64,000 nt of DNA from a virus. Numbering within the stretch: the first letter of the stretch is position 1; every line of letters starts with the position of its first letter. Under the pieces are notes generated by a model. That model had not been told where the DNA came from, did no database searches, and saw only the letters and a list, made by a program, of their open reading frames with translations. Below are positions 24,735-32,888 of this stretch, piece after piece. The position numbers and the translations under genes are program-made. The DNA is taken from the IMG/VR virus record IMGVR_UViG_3300042010_000106, positions 62,001 to 126,000 of that record, one strand, 5' to 3'.

Positions 24735-25334
24735 ATGGGTACAAAAGCTAACCGTATCGTTTACGCAGCGCTCGTTTCTGCATTGGACGAAATCGGTATC
24801 GTAAAGGTGGCTGAGCTGTTCGCTGAAGCTGTTGACGATAACGGTTCGTTGGAAGACGGTTTGGACGACGTTAGTGCCAAACGCGAAAAGCAATTCCGTG
24901 ATGGCATTGCGAAAGTTATCAAGGCCCGTAAAGGTGCCGAACGCGACGAACGCGACGAACGCGAAGACAGCGACGAATGCGATTGCGTCATTAATGAATG
25001 CTGCCGTCGTTGCAGTTCGTACGTTGACCACTTTCCGGCTGAAGAAAAACGTATCAGCGAGTCGGTGAAAGATTTTCTGATCCGCATGCAACACTGGACT
25101 GGTTTGCATTTCAGCGTAAACATGGCGCTGGCTGAAATCATGCACGTCGATTACAGCGTTAAAAAGCTGAAGAAGAAAATGCGCAAGTGCCAATGCGTCG
25201 AAGAACTGGCAACCCTGCTTTCCAAAAAGGCCGGTGCGCGTGTAATTGTTCGCGAATCGGTACGCGGCAAAATTCTTCCCGGTGCAATCCGTCTGACTGC
25301 ATCGTCCTCCGCCTACGTTATTTGCCTCGCGTAA
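24735..25334 (+). CDS. hypothetical protein with cysteine cluster
   Basis: 199 aa. A very acidic/basic stretch (KGAERDERDEREDSDECDC) leads into CDCVINECCRRC, six cysteines in 15 residues, probably metal-binding. Helical C-terminal half ends in beta strands. Served by TAAGGAAG of the leader, so likely well expressed. Family unknown. Confidence 0.88.
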   Translation: MGTKANRIVYAALVSALDEIGIVKVAELFAEAVDDNGSLEDGLDDVSAKREKQFRDGIAKVIKARKGAERDERDEREDSDECDCVINECCRRCSSYVDHFPAEEKRISESVKDFLIRMQHWTGLHFSVNMALAEIMHVDYSVKKLKKKMRKCQCVEELATLLSKKAGARVIVRESVRGKILPGAIRLTASSSAYVICLA

Positions 25335-25346
25335 TAAGGGTTTCAA

Positions 25347-25622
25347 ATGTCCGAAGAAAAAATGTCCACACTCGGCGAAGTTGAAGAAGCCGTTTTCAAG
25401 CAGGAAGGTATTCGTATTGTTTTCCGTGCACCGCCTTCAATGGAGTGCAAAGAGTACAAACACGAATACGGCCTGAACACGCAAGCGAAGGTTGAACACC
25501 TGATGTATCGCGTGGGCCTGAGTACCAAAATGCCGTTCGTAATTGTGGATGGCACCGCCAACACCGTGCACGCAAAAGATCGCACCCTACAAAATCTTGT
25601 TCGTACCTATCAGCGGTTCTAA
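25347..25622 (+). CDS. small hypothetical protein
   Basis: 91 aa, alpha/beta, with a beta-hairpin-like centre; no motif recognised. TAAGGGTTTCAA upstream. Last gene before a strong terminator, so it closes the unit begun by the leader. Confidence 0.83.
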   Translation: MSEEKMSTLGEVEEAVFKQEGIRIVFRAPPSMECKEYKHEYGLNTQAKVEHLMYRVGLSTKMPFVIVDGTANTVHAKDRTLQNLVRTYQRF

Positions 25623-25644
25623 ATCCGCTGTTTGTACAGGACAA

Positions 25645-25685
25645 TGAAAAGCGGCCTCAAATAGAACGGGCCGCTTTCACTTTTA
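25645..25685 (+). terminator. strong intrinsic terminator
   Basis: AAAGCGGCC pairs with GGCCGCTTT (9 bp, 12-base loop), followed by CACTTTTAAT. One of the clearest terminators in the window. Confidence 0.85.
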
Positions 25686-25703
25686 ATCAGGAGCAACACC
25701 CGC

Positions 25704-26165
25704 ATGAACACCCATATCGTCCTCAAAGTAGGCCATCAAGCTGCATTGGCAATTATCCCGATGGATAAAGTAATCATTGCCGATTTGACGTTGGCGCTCA
25801 TTGGCCCTATCCGTCGTTTGCATTTGATGGTGAAGGGCGGCGCACAACATTTCGACATGACCATTCTCGGTCACAAGCTGGACGCAGACAAAGCAGAAAC
25901 CCAAGACGCGTTTCTCGTTACCACAATTATTTCTCGCGTGCTGGATTACGCAGAATTCATCGGCCACGATCATATCGGCGTTTACGCGGTATCGAATCTG
26001 ATGGGCTACGTGGAATCGCATGAAAACCGTTTGGCCCTGACCTACAGCAAAGCGGATTCGTACGGTGTCGGCATGATCGCGGCATTCTCCAATGAAATGG
26101 CACGTATCCAGCGCGTGAAGGATGCGATTGTCGAAGGCATCAATCAGCCAGACATTTTCTGGTGA
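25704..26165 (+). CDS. hypothetical protein
   Basis: 153 aa, alpha/beta, no membrane segment. First gene after a terminator; TCAGGAGCAACACCCGC upstream. Nothing recognised. Confidence 0.88.
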   Translation: MNTHIVLKVGHQAALAIIPMDKVIIADLTLALIGPIRRLHLMVKGGAQHFDMTILGHKLDADKAETQDAFLVTTIISRVLDYAEFIGHDHIGVYAVSNLMGYVESHENRLALTYSKADSYGVGMIAAFSNEMARIQRVKDAIVEGINQPDIFW

Positions 26166-26168
26166 CGT

Positions 26169-26459
26169 ATGGGAACCAAATTCGCACCAGACCAAAAAAT
26201 CATCCTGTGCACGATTGCCGGGGTGATTGCTTTCGCATTGATTGCCCTTGCCCTGCTGGGCGGTTTCGAAAAGCGCCTGACTGAAGAGCGCGTGAAAGAA
26301 CTTGCGCGGCCCTATGTTGAAATGGCAGTGGCCCGCAAAGTGGAAGAACTGAAACCGAAAGTTAACGCAATCGCTGACGCAATGATCTACAACGATTTTG
26401 TCAGCGCCGAAAGTTTAACGTGGGAATTATCTTCCTACCTTGATTCAGAGGAACAATGA
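26169..26459 (+). CDS. small membrane-anchored protein
   Basis: 96 aa. One transmembrane helix (~11-32, IILCTIAGVIAFALIALALL), then a helical cytoplasmic or periplasmic tail (EERVKELARPYVEMAVARKV). Overlaps the next membrane gene by ATGA, suggesting a pair. Family unknown. Confidence 0.85.
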   Translation: MGTKFAPDQKIILCTIAGVIAFALIALALLGGFEKRLTEERVKELARPYVEMAVARKVEELKPKVNAIADAMIYNDFVSAESLTWELSSYLDSEEQ

Positions 26460-26926
26460 AAATGCTCGATACCAATCTTTTACCCTACCCGTGGCACATA
26501 ATCATTCTGTCTTTGGTCGGTCTGGTTGTTGTGTGCGCAGTTGCCTACTACGTTTTGCAAATCGTGTGGGCGTTCGTGAAGGCCACCATTCAGGCTTTCA
26601 TCTACCAACTGTTTTCCTACAAGAAAGCCAAGATCAACGGACGCCCGTTGAAATGGAATCTCTTTTGGGAGTCCTACCGGGAAATGTGGTTCTTCTTGCT
26701 CGGTTCCGATTACAGTAAAGATCCTATCCGCCGTGGCAATTCGTATTTCTACGGCTGGACGTTCACCGTTCGTAAGGATTCACAATTCGTTCCGACTGAC
26801 GAAGTGCCTGACCCGAACGATTACGATCCGAATGATCCCGACGACGAAGACGACGATTTAGCGTTCACCGACGCTGAATATTCCGAAGTCCAAACCCCTG
26901 TTCAAATCGAACACGACAAAAAGTAA
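26456..26926 (+). CDS. membrane protein with acidic tail
   Basis: 156 aa. Long hydrophobic region ~11-48 (one or two membrane helices), a basic interface (YKKAKINGRPLKW), and an acidic tail (DPNDPDDEDDDLAF). Encoded with the preceding one-helix protein. Function unknown. Confidence 0.85.
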   Translation: MKMLDTNLLPYPWHIIILSLVGLVVVCAVAYYVLQIVWAFVKATIQAFIYQLFSYKKAKINGRPLKWNLFWESYREMWFFLLGSDYSKDPIRRGNSYFYGWTFTVRKDSQFVPTDEVPDPNDYDPNDPDDEDDDLAFTDAEYSEVQTPVQIEHDKK

Positions 26927-26935
26927 GGCGTCACC

Positions 26936-27607
26936 ATGAAAACCAAATATTCGCCGTATCTCCTTTCTCGTATCGCCGTGCGCTGGGCAGGAAATCTTAG
27001 CGGCATTAGTGAAGTCTGCTATTACGATTACATGGGCGCGGCTGAATACGAATTCGGTAGCGTGCCTACCAGCCTTGCGCGCATGCGCCGTACCTGTGCC
27101 GAAGACATCATGGTCATTTGGGAACTGGACGTGGCGCCCCGTGGTGGCTGGAAGCAGGGAGACGACAAACTTTATGCACTGGTGGCGCCGTCCTACGTTA
27201 AATCGCTGGAGAAAGGCGCACAGAGCCTCACAGACGGTATCAGGCGCGTCATGAATGCAGGCGGTTGCAAAATGGCGCCGATGTTCGACGCTGACTTTGC
27301 AGGCTGGCACGATATCGAAAACGATATTTTCTTCACGCCGAACGAAACGTTTGCCCAACTGCTTTATTCCGTATTGAGCCGTGACGTGGAATACACGAAA
27401 ACGATTGATAAGGAATTGAAGATTCGCGACCGCGTTGGATTGGCGACAGTGCTGAATGGCAAAAGTCTTTCCAGCGTGAAAAAGATGGGCCTGAAAGAAG
27501 GCGTGGTAACTTCGATTCTGGAAGACACGCTGAGCATCAAGGATTACAAAACCTACCGGATGCCTTTCGCATTCATTATCAGCCGTACTGCCGAGGTGGT
27601 GAAATGA
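26936..27607 (+). CDS. conserved phage protein with MGAAEYEFG motif
   Basis: 223 aa. Residues ~28-40 (YYDYMGAAEYEFGS) match a motif I recall from many phage hypothetical proteins (DYMG.AE.E.GA). The family has no established function. The C-terminal half is helical and basic. TAAGGCGTCACC upstream; ATGA overlap with the next gene. Confidence 0.88.
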   Translation: MKTKYSPYLLSRIAVRWAGNLSGISEVCYYDYMGAAEYEFGSVPTSLARMRRTCAEDIMVIWELDVAPRGGWKQGDDKLYALVAPSYVKSLEKGAQSLTDGIRRVMNAGGCKMAPMFDADFAGWHDIENDIFFTPNETFAQLLYSVLSRDVEYTKTIDKELKIRDRVGLATVLNGKSLSSVKKMGLKEGVVTSILEDTLSIKDYKTYRMPFAFIISRTAEVVK

Positions 27608-28206
27608 AAAAGCTTGATCGTCGTGAAGAGTTCGAAAAAGATTTCTTGTACGTGCACGAAAATACGTTGTCCTACAGCAAAAACGATTTGCTGCATTTCC
27701 GTTCTGACGACTACGACCTCAATTCGTACAGCGATGTCCGGTTGGCCGCTACGTACGACGGTTGGTGTCTGGCGAAAGATGCAGACAACAAACGCCACGA
27801 AGAATACGCCGCTTCGTTGATCGTGAAAGCTGATAAAAATCCTGTTGTGCAGACGTACAAAGAAATTCGTACACAAACCGGTGAATACATTCCTGCGCCA
27901 ACCGGTTTCTCATGGGGTGTGAATTTCGTTACGTCGAGGCAGTGGCCTGAAAGCGTTAAAATGATTCCCGGCGTGACCTACACGCTGAATGATGGCTGCG
28001 CAGTTGAATACGTGGACGTGATTCTGTTTCAAGTGCTGCACACTGCTGAACCTGAAGACAAGGCGCGTGCGAAAAATACGTACAAACAATTGTCCGATGG
28101 TTTCCACGTCAAAACGCATTTCGATTACGAAGACGGCGAGCTGCGTCATGAGCTGACCCGTCTCACTATCTACCACAAAGATTTCGTGGAGCTGCAAAAT
28201 GTATAA
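27604..28206 (+). CDS. hypothetical protein
   Basis: 200 aa, acidic N-terminus, alpha/beta, no motif recognised. Coupled to the gene before by ATGA and overlaps the next by 8 bases. Confidence 0.87.
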   Translation: MKKLDRREEFEKDFLYVHENTLSYSKNDLLHFRSDDYDLNSYSDVRLAATYDGWCLAKDADNKRHEEYAASLIVKADKNPVVQTYKEIRTQTGEYIPAPTGFSWGVNFVTSRQWPESVKMIPGVTYTLNDGCAVEYVDVILFQVLHTAEPEDKARAKNTYKQLSDGFHVKTHFDYEDGELRHELTRLTIYHKDFVELQNV

Positions 28207-28552
28207 GACAGTTCGTGAAATGTTTATGGCGGTGTACAAAGCAAAGTACGCCAACACCGAAACCAAAGTCGCAAACATCTTTGCGTATGCCGACGACAAA
28301 TTCACTAACCCGAGTGTGCAGGTTGAGTGGGTTGCTTTCCAGAAAGTTTTGCACGCCGATTACATTTCCATCAAAGACGTGTGGGAAGCAGCAGGCGGCA
28401 ATCCCGGCATTAAAGCGTGCCGCGAAGAAGTGTTGTCCGTGTTGAAACAGCTCGACGAAATTTGCGACGATCATGAAGCGTTGCAGACTTCGCTGACCAG
28501 TTCCGAAAAACACATTGCTGTACACGGGGTGAATTATGCAGTCGGTTCCTGA
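28199..28552 (+). CDS. hypothetical protein
   Basis: 117 aa, helical, acidic (VLSVLKQLDEICDDHEALQT). Overlaps its neighbours by 8 and 17 bases. Family unknown. Confidence 0.85.
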   Translation: MYKTVREMFMAVYKAKYANTETKVANIFAYADDKFTNPSVQVEWVAFQKVLHADYISIKDVWEAAGGNPGIKACREEVLSVLKQLDEICDDHEALQTSLTSSEKHIAVHGVNYAVGS

Positions 28553-28985
28553 ATCCGAAGAAAAAATTCAAATTCTGTACACGGGTGATTTCGTCGATGG
28601 CACTGGCGTAAAGCTGGATGAAATCAGCAAACAGCTTTGCGAGAAATTGGGCCTGTCTGTTGAATTCCTGACTGGCGATGTTCATTACGCTGCGTACGCC
28701 GATAAACTGTACGAAGAAAACCAAAAGTTCAAAGACTGGATTGGTGGTTTGCAAAAACAAATCGGCGACCGTATGTGCACTACCATCAAACGCGCCGATA
28801 ATGGTTTGCTTGGTGTAGAACGTCACAATTCAATTAAAGCCATGCGAAAAGGAAAGTACACGTGCATACGCAAAAACCCGCGCATGAGAGGATTATTATC
28901 GTCGGCGGGGATTACATGGGGGAACTTGGCCGACGGTGGGCACGGGAACAAATCGCAAGAATGGTTGCTCAACAAATACGTATGA
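28536..28985 (+). CDS. hypothetical protein with unusual C-terminal overlap
   Basis: 149 aa. The first ~105 residues have normal codon use and end with ERHNSIKAMRKGK. The last ~41 residues use rarer codons (CGA, AGA, TTA) and lie over the next ORF in another frame, as if the original stop had been lost. A near-copy of the ERHxxIKAMRKGK stretch occurs 200 bases downstream in the next ORF. Family not recognised. Confidence 0.75.
   Translation: MQSVPESEEKIQILYTGDFVDGTGVKLDEISKQLCEKLGLSVEFLTGDVHYAAYADKLYEENQKFKDWIGGLQKQIGDRMCTTIKRADNGLLGVERHNSIKAMRKGKYTCIRKNPRMRGLLSSAGITWGNLADGGHGNKSQEWLLNKYV
28834..28857 (+). repeat. direct repeat, copy 1
   Basis: TTAAAGCCATGCGAAAAGGA matches TCAAAGCCATGAGGAAAGGA exactly 200 bases downstream. 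Both copies encode IKAMRKGK and both supply AAAGGAAA to the following start. Confidence 0.65.
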
Positions 28986-29113
28986 AACGTTTGCACGCGG
29001 GTCTGCTTTATCCTAAAGAGCGACACGCATTGATCAAAGCCATGAGGAAAGGAAAACCATGTCGGTTCGAACCAATTCCGAGATTGTGCCGCGAAGAACT
29101 GGTAATCTGGTAA
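28862..29113 (+). CDS. small hypothetical basic protein
   Basis: 83 aa, Arg-rich helix (GRRWAREQIARMVAQQIRMK), with ERHALIKAMRKGKPC near residues 53-67. GTG start with AAAGGAAAG at proper distance. Overlaps the previous ORF by 124 bases and the next by 55. Probably arose with its neighbour by local duplication of a gene junction. Function unknown. Confidence 0.65.
   Translation: MHTQKPAHERIIIVGGDYMGELGRRWAREQIARMVAQQIRMKRLHAGLLYPKERHALIKAMRKGKPCRFEPIPRLCREELVIW
29034..29057 (+). repeat. direct repeat, copy 2
   Basis: Second copy of the IKAMRKGK-encoding segment. It carries the ribosome site (AGGAAAGGAAAA) of the next start. Confidence 0.65.
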
Positions 29114-29292
29114 AACGTTTTCAACGTGTGCCGGGTGTGCCTATGTTGTTCGATTGGAACCTGTTGTGTTTCTATCGTGGCGTAGTTATCAACTCGCCTA
29201 AATCTGAATATCTGTACATGACATTTCGCAGTCTGCGCACGGCCCGCGTGTACATCAAAAAGGAACGCCGAAATGACCGTCAGCAAAATTGA
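29059..29292 (+). CDS. small hypothetical protein
   Basis: 77 aa, basic. Starts inside the end of the previous ORF and overlaps the next by 20 bases. No family recognised. Confidence 0.72.
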   Translation: MSVRTNSEIVPRRTGNLVKRFQRVPGVPMLFDWNLLCFYRGVVINSPKSEYLYMTFRSLRTARVYIKKERRNDRQQN

Positions 29293-29953
29293 AGAACGGG
29301 AACGCGACCTGTTTAGCACACCGCTTTGGTTCAGTCGTCCGAACATCCGTTTCGCATTCAACGCCAAGGCATATCAGAACGGCACGTTTGGAACGCGTGT
29401 GGGGCCGTCTGACAGTCTTTTGGAAGCGGGCCTACACGAACTGGCGCACTGCATTGATTTCGAGCTGACAGGCAAGCCTACGCGCCTTCAGTACGAAGCG
29501 TTAGAATTCAAACGGCCTTATGCACACGCGTTGTTTGCGTACGGACGCTGGCACGATGATTTCCCGCTGACCACGCGGGGCAGTTGGGCAGAGATTCGCA
29601 CGAATGCAATTCAAGCGCTTTTGATGATGAAAGCGTTCGGCACCTGCTACCGCTATTCGTATGATGCGATGATTGATGACATCGTAGAATGCAGCGTTGA
29701 AGAAATGTTGCTGAAGAGTGCAAAGTCATTGTGGGTTCTCGACGACGCAATCAATTTCAAAACTGAAGTGCTGGGCAGCAATCCAATCGGTGCGCCCGTC
29801 GAAGAATTGTATTTGAACGCGATGATGAAATACTACAATCAGATTGATACGCCTTTCGGCACACAGAGAATTGTGCGGGCGTTGGATCGTGTAAACCTTC
29901 GTTTGGGGAAGTTGCATGCAGCGCATGAATCTGTCAACGGTGCAAAAAGCTGA
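29273..29953 (+). CDS. putative zinc metallopeptidase-like protein (HExxH)
   Basis: 226 aa. LHELAHCIDFELTG (~54-67) carries HELAH at 55-59, the zinc-binding and catalytic motif of zincin proteases (two His ligands, one catalytic Glu); a Glu ligand could be supplied by CSVEEMLL (~141-148), inferred. No signal peptide, so it would act in the host cytoplasm. The family is not identified; HExxH occurs by chance in some proteins, but the hydrophobic context H-E-L-A-H is typical. AAAGGAACGCCGAA upstream. Confidence 0.85.
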   Translation: MTVSKIEERERDLFSTPLWFSRPNIRFAFNAKAYQNGTFGTRVGPSDSLLEAGLHELAHCIDFELTGKPTRLQYEALEFKRPYAHALFAYGRWHDDFPLTTRGSWAEIRTNAIQALLMMKAFGTCYRYSYDAMIDDIVECSVEEMLLKSAKSLWVLDDAINFKTEVLGSNPIGAPVEELYLNAMMKYYNQIDTPFGTQRIVRALDRVNLRLGKLHAAHESVNGAKS

Positions 29954-30497
29954 AATCGCTTTAGACAATTATTTGTACAAATCTGGATGGGCCATGTACG
30001 TCATGTACAGGCATGCAATTCGGTTTCCACAAATGTACAGAATTGAATTGCACGAAGAAAATGGACGCTACGTAGCGGCGATGGCCGTTAAGGTGCGCAG
30101 CAGTCCCACGCGCAAATCGAACAAGTACACCGTTGCCGTTTTTGTAGACCTTACTTATCGTCGCAAAGGCATAGGCACAAAACTGCTGGCCCTTTTGGGC
30201 GACGACATCCGTAAATGCAAAGCAGGCAGCGGCGTTTCAGGTTCGCTAGATTTCTGGCGAGCCAACAACGTTACGTGTTTCACCGATCAGGATCATGCAG
30301 ATTGGGAAACCACTCTGACCGACATTGAAATAGACCAAAGGGAATTGGAAAAATGTTCCACAAACCAAAAGCCAAACTTGCTATCGAACGTTTCCTGCAT
30401 CGCTACGAAGTCCGCCACACGGTTGAAAGAAACCCTAGTGAAGTCGTGCACACGTACACGTTCCTCGCCAAAGGAAAACAGTTACCAATCCATGTAA
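29916..30497 (+). CDS. GNAT-family acetyltransferase, C-terminus read through into next gene
   Basis: 193 aa. VAVFVDLTYRRKGIGTKLLA (~73-92) is the acetyl-CoA-binding motif A (R-x-x-G-x-G) of GNAT acetyltransferases, which move an acetyl group to amines on proteins or small molecules. The core ends near residue 145 (ELEK). The remaining ~48 residues are the +1-frame shadow of the next gene: at the junction the sequence reads AAAATGTTC, where neighbours have AAAATGA, so a stop codon may have been lost. Starts 38 bases inside the previous gene. Confidence 0.78.
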   Translation: MQRMNLSTVQKAEIALDNYLYKSGWAMYVMYRHAIRFPQMYRIELHEENGRYVAAMAVKVRSSPTRKSNKYTVAVFVDLTYRRKGIGTKLLALLGDDIRKCKAGSGVSGSLDFWRANNVTCFTDQDHADWETTLTDIEIDQRELEKCSTNQKPNLLSNVSCIATKSATRLKETLVKSCTRTRSSPKENSYQSM

Positions 30498-30661
30498 CTG
30501 TAAAGGAAAGACAGGAACGCGGTTTCTTCTTTCCTCGCAATACCCGCTACGAATGCAAAAGCAACAACACGCTGCACACGCGCCATTTCAGCACACTAGA
30601 AAAACTGGTGTGTCATTTGGTTGTCCTTCAAGAAAAGAAAGATAGGATGGGCATAAAATGA
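30353..30661 (+). CDS. hypothetical basic protein
   Basis: 102 aa, Arg/Lys/His-rich throughout, possibly nucleic-acid binding. ATG preceded by AAAGGGAATTGG. Lies over the 3' end of the GNAT reading frame by 145 bases. Contains an exact AACTGTAAAG decamer (30496-30505). Family unknown. Confidence 0.8.
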   Translation: MFHKPKAKLAIERFLHRYEVRHTVERNPSEVVHTYTFLAKGKQLPIHVTVKERQERGFFFPRNTRYECKSNNTLHTRHFSTLEKLVCHLVVLQEKKDRMGIK

Positions 30662-30984
30662 TTGGTTTCTATTCTTCGTACATGGCTGGTTTCCTACGCC
30701 TGAATATCAAGAATCGGCGCGTGGTGCACACAGTTCTAAAACGTCCGTTCGCGCCAGACTATCGCGGGCACATGTACGAATTGTTCGACGGCGATGTGAT
30801 GACCAGCATTGTCACGGAACACGTACGTGGGCCTCGCTGGGGTTTGAAGACGCGGACGTATGTTGTCGATGTCATTTCGCACAACCACATTGCCAGTCGC
30901 AAAGAATTCAACGACAGCCAAATTGAAGACGCTGTTATGGTTCTCAAAATCCACAACGAACCTCAAGTCGTTTATCACGCATAA
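30658..30984 (+). CDS. hypothetical protein
   Basis: 108 aa, beta-rich, basic. ATGA overlap with the gene before; its stop is in CATAAGGTG, the ribosome site of the next. No motif recognised. Confidence 0.85.
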   Translation: MIGFYSSYMAGFLRLNIKNRRVVHTVLKRPFAPDYRGHMYELFDGDVMTSIVTEHVRGPRWGLKTRTYVVDVISHNHIASRKEFNDSQIEDAVMVLKIHNEPQVVYHA

Positions 30985-30993
30985 GGTGTTGCC

Positions 30994-31575
30994 ATGATTA
31001 CCGTCACTTACATTGTTGAAGCGTCAACGTTCGGCTGTAATCTTGCGCTGAATGATTCGCAGGCCATTCGGATTTTTAACCAACTGGAAGGCAAGACCGA
31101 AGGCAACATAACTATTGCCAACGAATTCGCCTTCGACGTTTTGCGCACGTTGATTGGTGAAGACAAAATCAGTTTTGAACACGTCGAATTGGTTTTGCAC
31201 CTCAAGGACAAAATCACGCGCCATCGTTTCAACACGTTCGGCAATCTGCTGACCGAAGACGGCACCGGGCCTTTCCACTTCGAAACGCCTAGCGACATGA
31301 TCATGCACCGCCGCTGGCACGCAATCGCCGCCAAACAGCGTGTACGGCGTTTAGAGCGCGATAAGCGATTGCAGGCAGAGAAGGAGGCGCGTTTAGGGCT
31401 AACGATCCCTGAGCCTATACTACAGGCCGTTCTGGCTGAAGACGCGGAGTGTCGTAAACGCTTGGGCCTAACTGAATGCACAGAACAGCTCATGACGCCC
31501 GGTGCCGATGTTGACGCCGCGTTAGCGCATGCGTCTACGGTTTTGGGATTGCCCACCACCGAATCAAAACTGTAA
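30994..31575 (+). CDS. hypothetical protein
   Basis: 193 aa. N-terminal beta-rich half; C-terminal half helical with an Arg/Lys/Glu-rich stretch (QRVRRLERDKRLQAEKEARL). Codon use changes in the C-terminal ~70 residues (more AGG, CTA), hinting at a later extension. The stop lies in an exact AACTGTAAAG decamer (31568-31577). Confidence 0.87.
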   Translation: MITVTYIVEASTFGCNLALNDSQAIRIFNQLEGKTEGNITIANEFAFDVLRTLIGEDKISFEHVELVLHLKDKITRHRFNTFGNLLTEDGTGPFHFETPSDMIMHRRWHAIAAKQRVRRLERDKRLQAEKEARLGLTIPEPILQAVLAEDAECRKRLGLTECTEQLMTPGADVDAALAHASTVLGLPTTESKL

Positions 31576-31583
31576 AGGGGTAC

Positions 31584-31886
31584 ATGAAAATGTTCCATCC
31601 TATCCTTGAAGAAATGTTGAAAAACGATTTGGAATTCACCGTACGTAAAAAGGACGATGAATACTACTACGACATCAACGCAGGTACACGCGGCGGGCCG
31701 TTGGTTGCAGTTGTGCGCAACGATAGTTCGCTGACCGTCACGATGCGTTACGACACGAAAACGGTTGTGTCGAATTTCGATCAGCTTTGCTACATGGTCA
31801 ACGAATCGCGCTTCGGTGGCCCCAACCTGAATTTTGATTGGCGCCGCGTTCTGGTTGAGCGTGACATTATGAGTGAACACGAATGA
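31584..31886 (+). CDS. hypothetical protein
   Basis: 100 aa, beta-rich core (SLTVTMRYDTKTVVSNF). TAAAGGGGTAC upstream. ATGA overlap with the next gene. Family unknown. Confidence 0.85.
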   Translation: MKMFHPILEEMLKNDLEFTVRKKDDEYYYDINAGTRGGPLVAVVRNDSSLTVTMRYDTKTVVSNFDQLCYMVNESRFGGPNLNFDWRRVLVERDIMSEHE

Positions 31887-32476
31887 GCCAGTACGAAAAG
31901 AAACCACGCTGGATCGAAGTTGACCTGAGCATGTACGTTGCGCACTGGACAACGAAAAGCGTAATCGAAAACGAAGACATGGCAATTCTGTACATGCTGC
32001 TGAAAGGCGTGCTGGATCGCTGCACTGTGCGCGTAGCAGAATGCGAAAAACAGTTGCTGGAATTGGGCGAGCAATTCGACAAGCCTATGCGTGTAATTGA
32101 TTCGCGCAATCCTGAAGCACGCATGCAATATGTTCTCGCCAAGCGTCACCAAATCCTGTTGCGGCATGCGTTTGAAAATCTGCGCCGCACTGCACAAGAC
32201 AACGGGTTAGTGCATTACCGTTTCAGCGTTTATCTTTCGGTTCCGCTCAAAGATGCAGAGTGGTCTATTCGTCACACGATGCTTTCTGACATTTTCGAAT
32301 TGGTTGGGTACTACGCCGACAACCTGCTGGACAAAAAGCAGATTGAAGAGGAAGAAAACGGCCCGCTGAATCACGAACGTGAAATGTATTACATGCACCT
32401 ACATGGTGTTCGTAGTTCCATGGAACGTTTGGTGCGCGGGCACGATCAGTGGAACAACTTCAAAGTTCACATTTAA
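31883..32476 (+). CDS. hypothetical helical protein
   Basis: 197 aa, helix-rich, with an acidic patch (KKQIEEEENGPL). No recognised domain. TAAGGA at the stop serves the next gene. Confidence 0.87.
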   Translation: MSQYEKKPRWIEVDLSMYVAHWTTKSVIENEDMAILYMLLKGVLDRCTVRVAECEKQLLELGEQFDKPMRVIDSRNPEARMQYVLAKRHQILLRHAFENLRRTAQDNGLVHYRFSVYLSVPLKDAEWSIRHTMLSDIFELVGYYADNLLDKKQIEEEENGPLNHEREMYYMHLHGVRSSMERLVRGHDQWNNFKVHI

Positions 32477-32487
32477 GGAATTCGGTC

Positions 32488-32874
32488 ATGACTGAAGACA
32501 GAGCGTTGTTTCGGGATTTCACCTACACGCAATTTCGCGACGATTCCGCTTTCCGCGATATGAACGGTTTGATCGCCATTCACAATCCGCCTAAAAATCT
32601 GGTTCATTCGTGGCGCTATCGTGTGCGCACTGAAGACAAGCCGGATGAAATTGCGTACGACATCTGGATTTACGTTTATGATATGTCAGTTTATCCGACG
32701 TTCATTGCAGATAGCGGCGTGCCTCGTTTTATTTACGAAGCCGAAGTGCACATTCAACGCGATTCTGACGAAGGCCCTTCTGTTAATTTAAAGTATGCGG
32801 TTAAATCCCCGATGGAAGCACGGGAAACCGCGTTCGCAGTTTGGCAAGCACTGGACTGCCCTACCCACACATAA
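32488..32874 (+). CDS. hypothetical protein
   Basis: 128 aa, beta-rich middle. ATG after TTTAAGGAATTCGGTC. Last of the tiny genes before the 396-aa gene. Family unknown. Confidence 0.87.
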   Translation: MTEDRALFRDFTYTQFRDDSAFRDMNGLIAIHNPPKNLVHSWRYRVRTEDKPDEIAYDIWIYVYDMSVYPTFIADSGVPRFIYEAEVHIQRDSDEGPSVNLKYAVKSPMEARETAFAVWQALDCPTHT

Positions 32875-32888
32875 AGGGCTAGAAACAA

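Noticed and set aside
26440-26718. Second ORF overlapping the membrane gene at 26456
   Set aside because: Out-of-frame, poorly biased and without a ribosome site; the hydrophobic frame is clearly coding.
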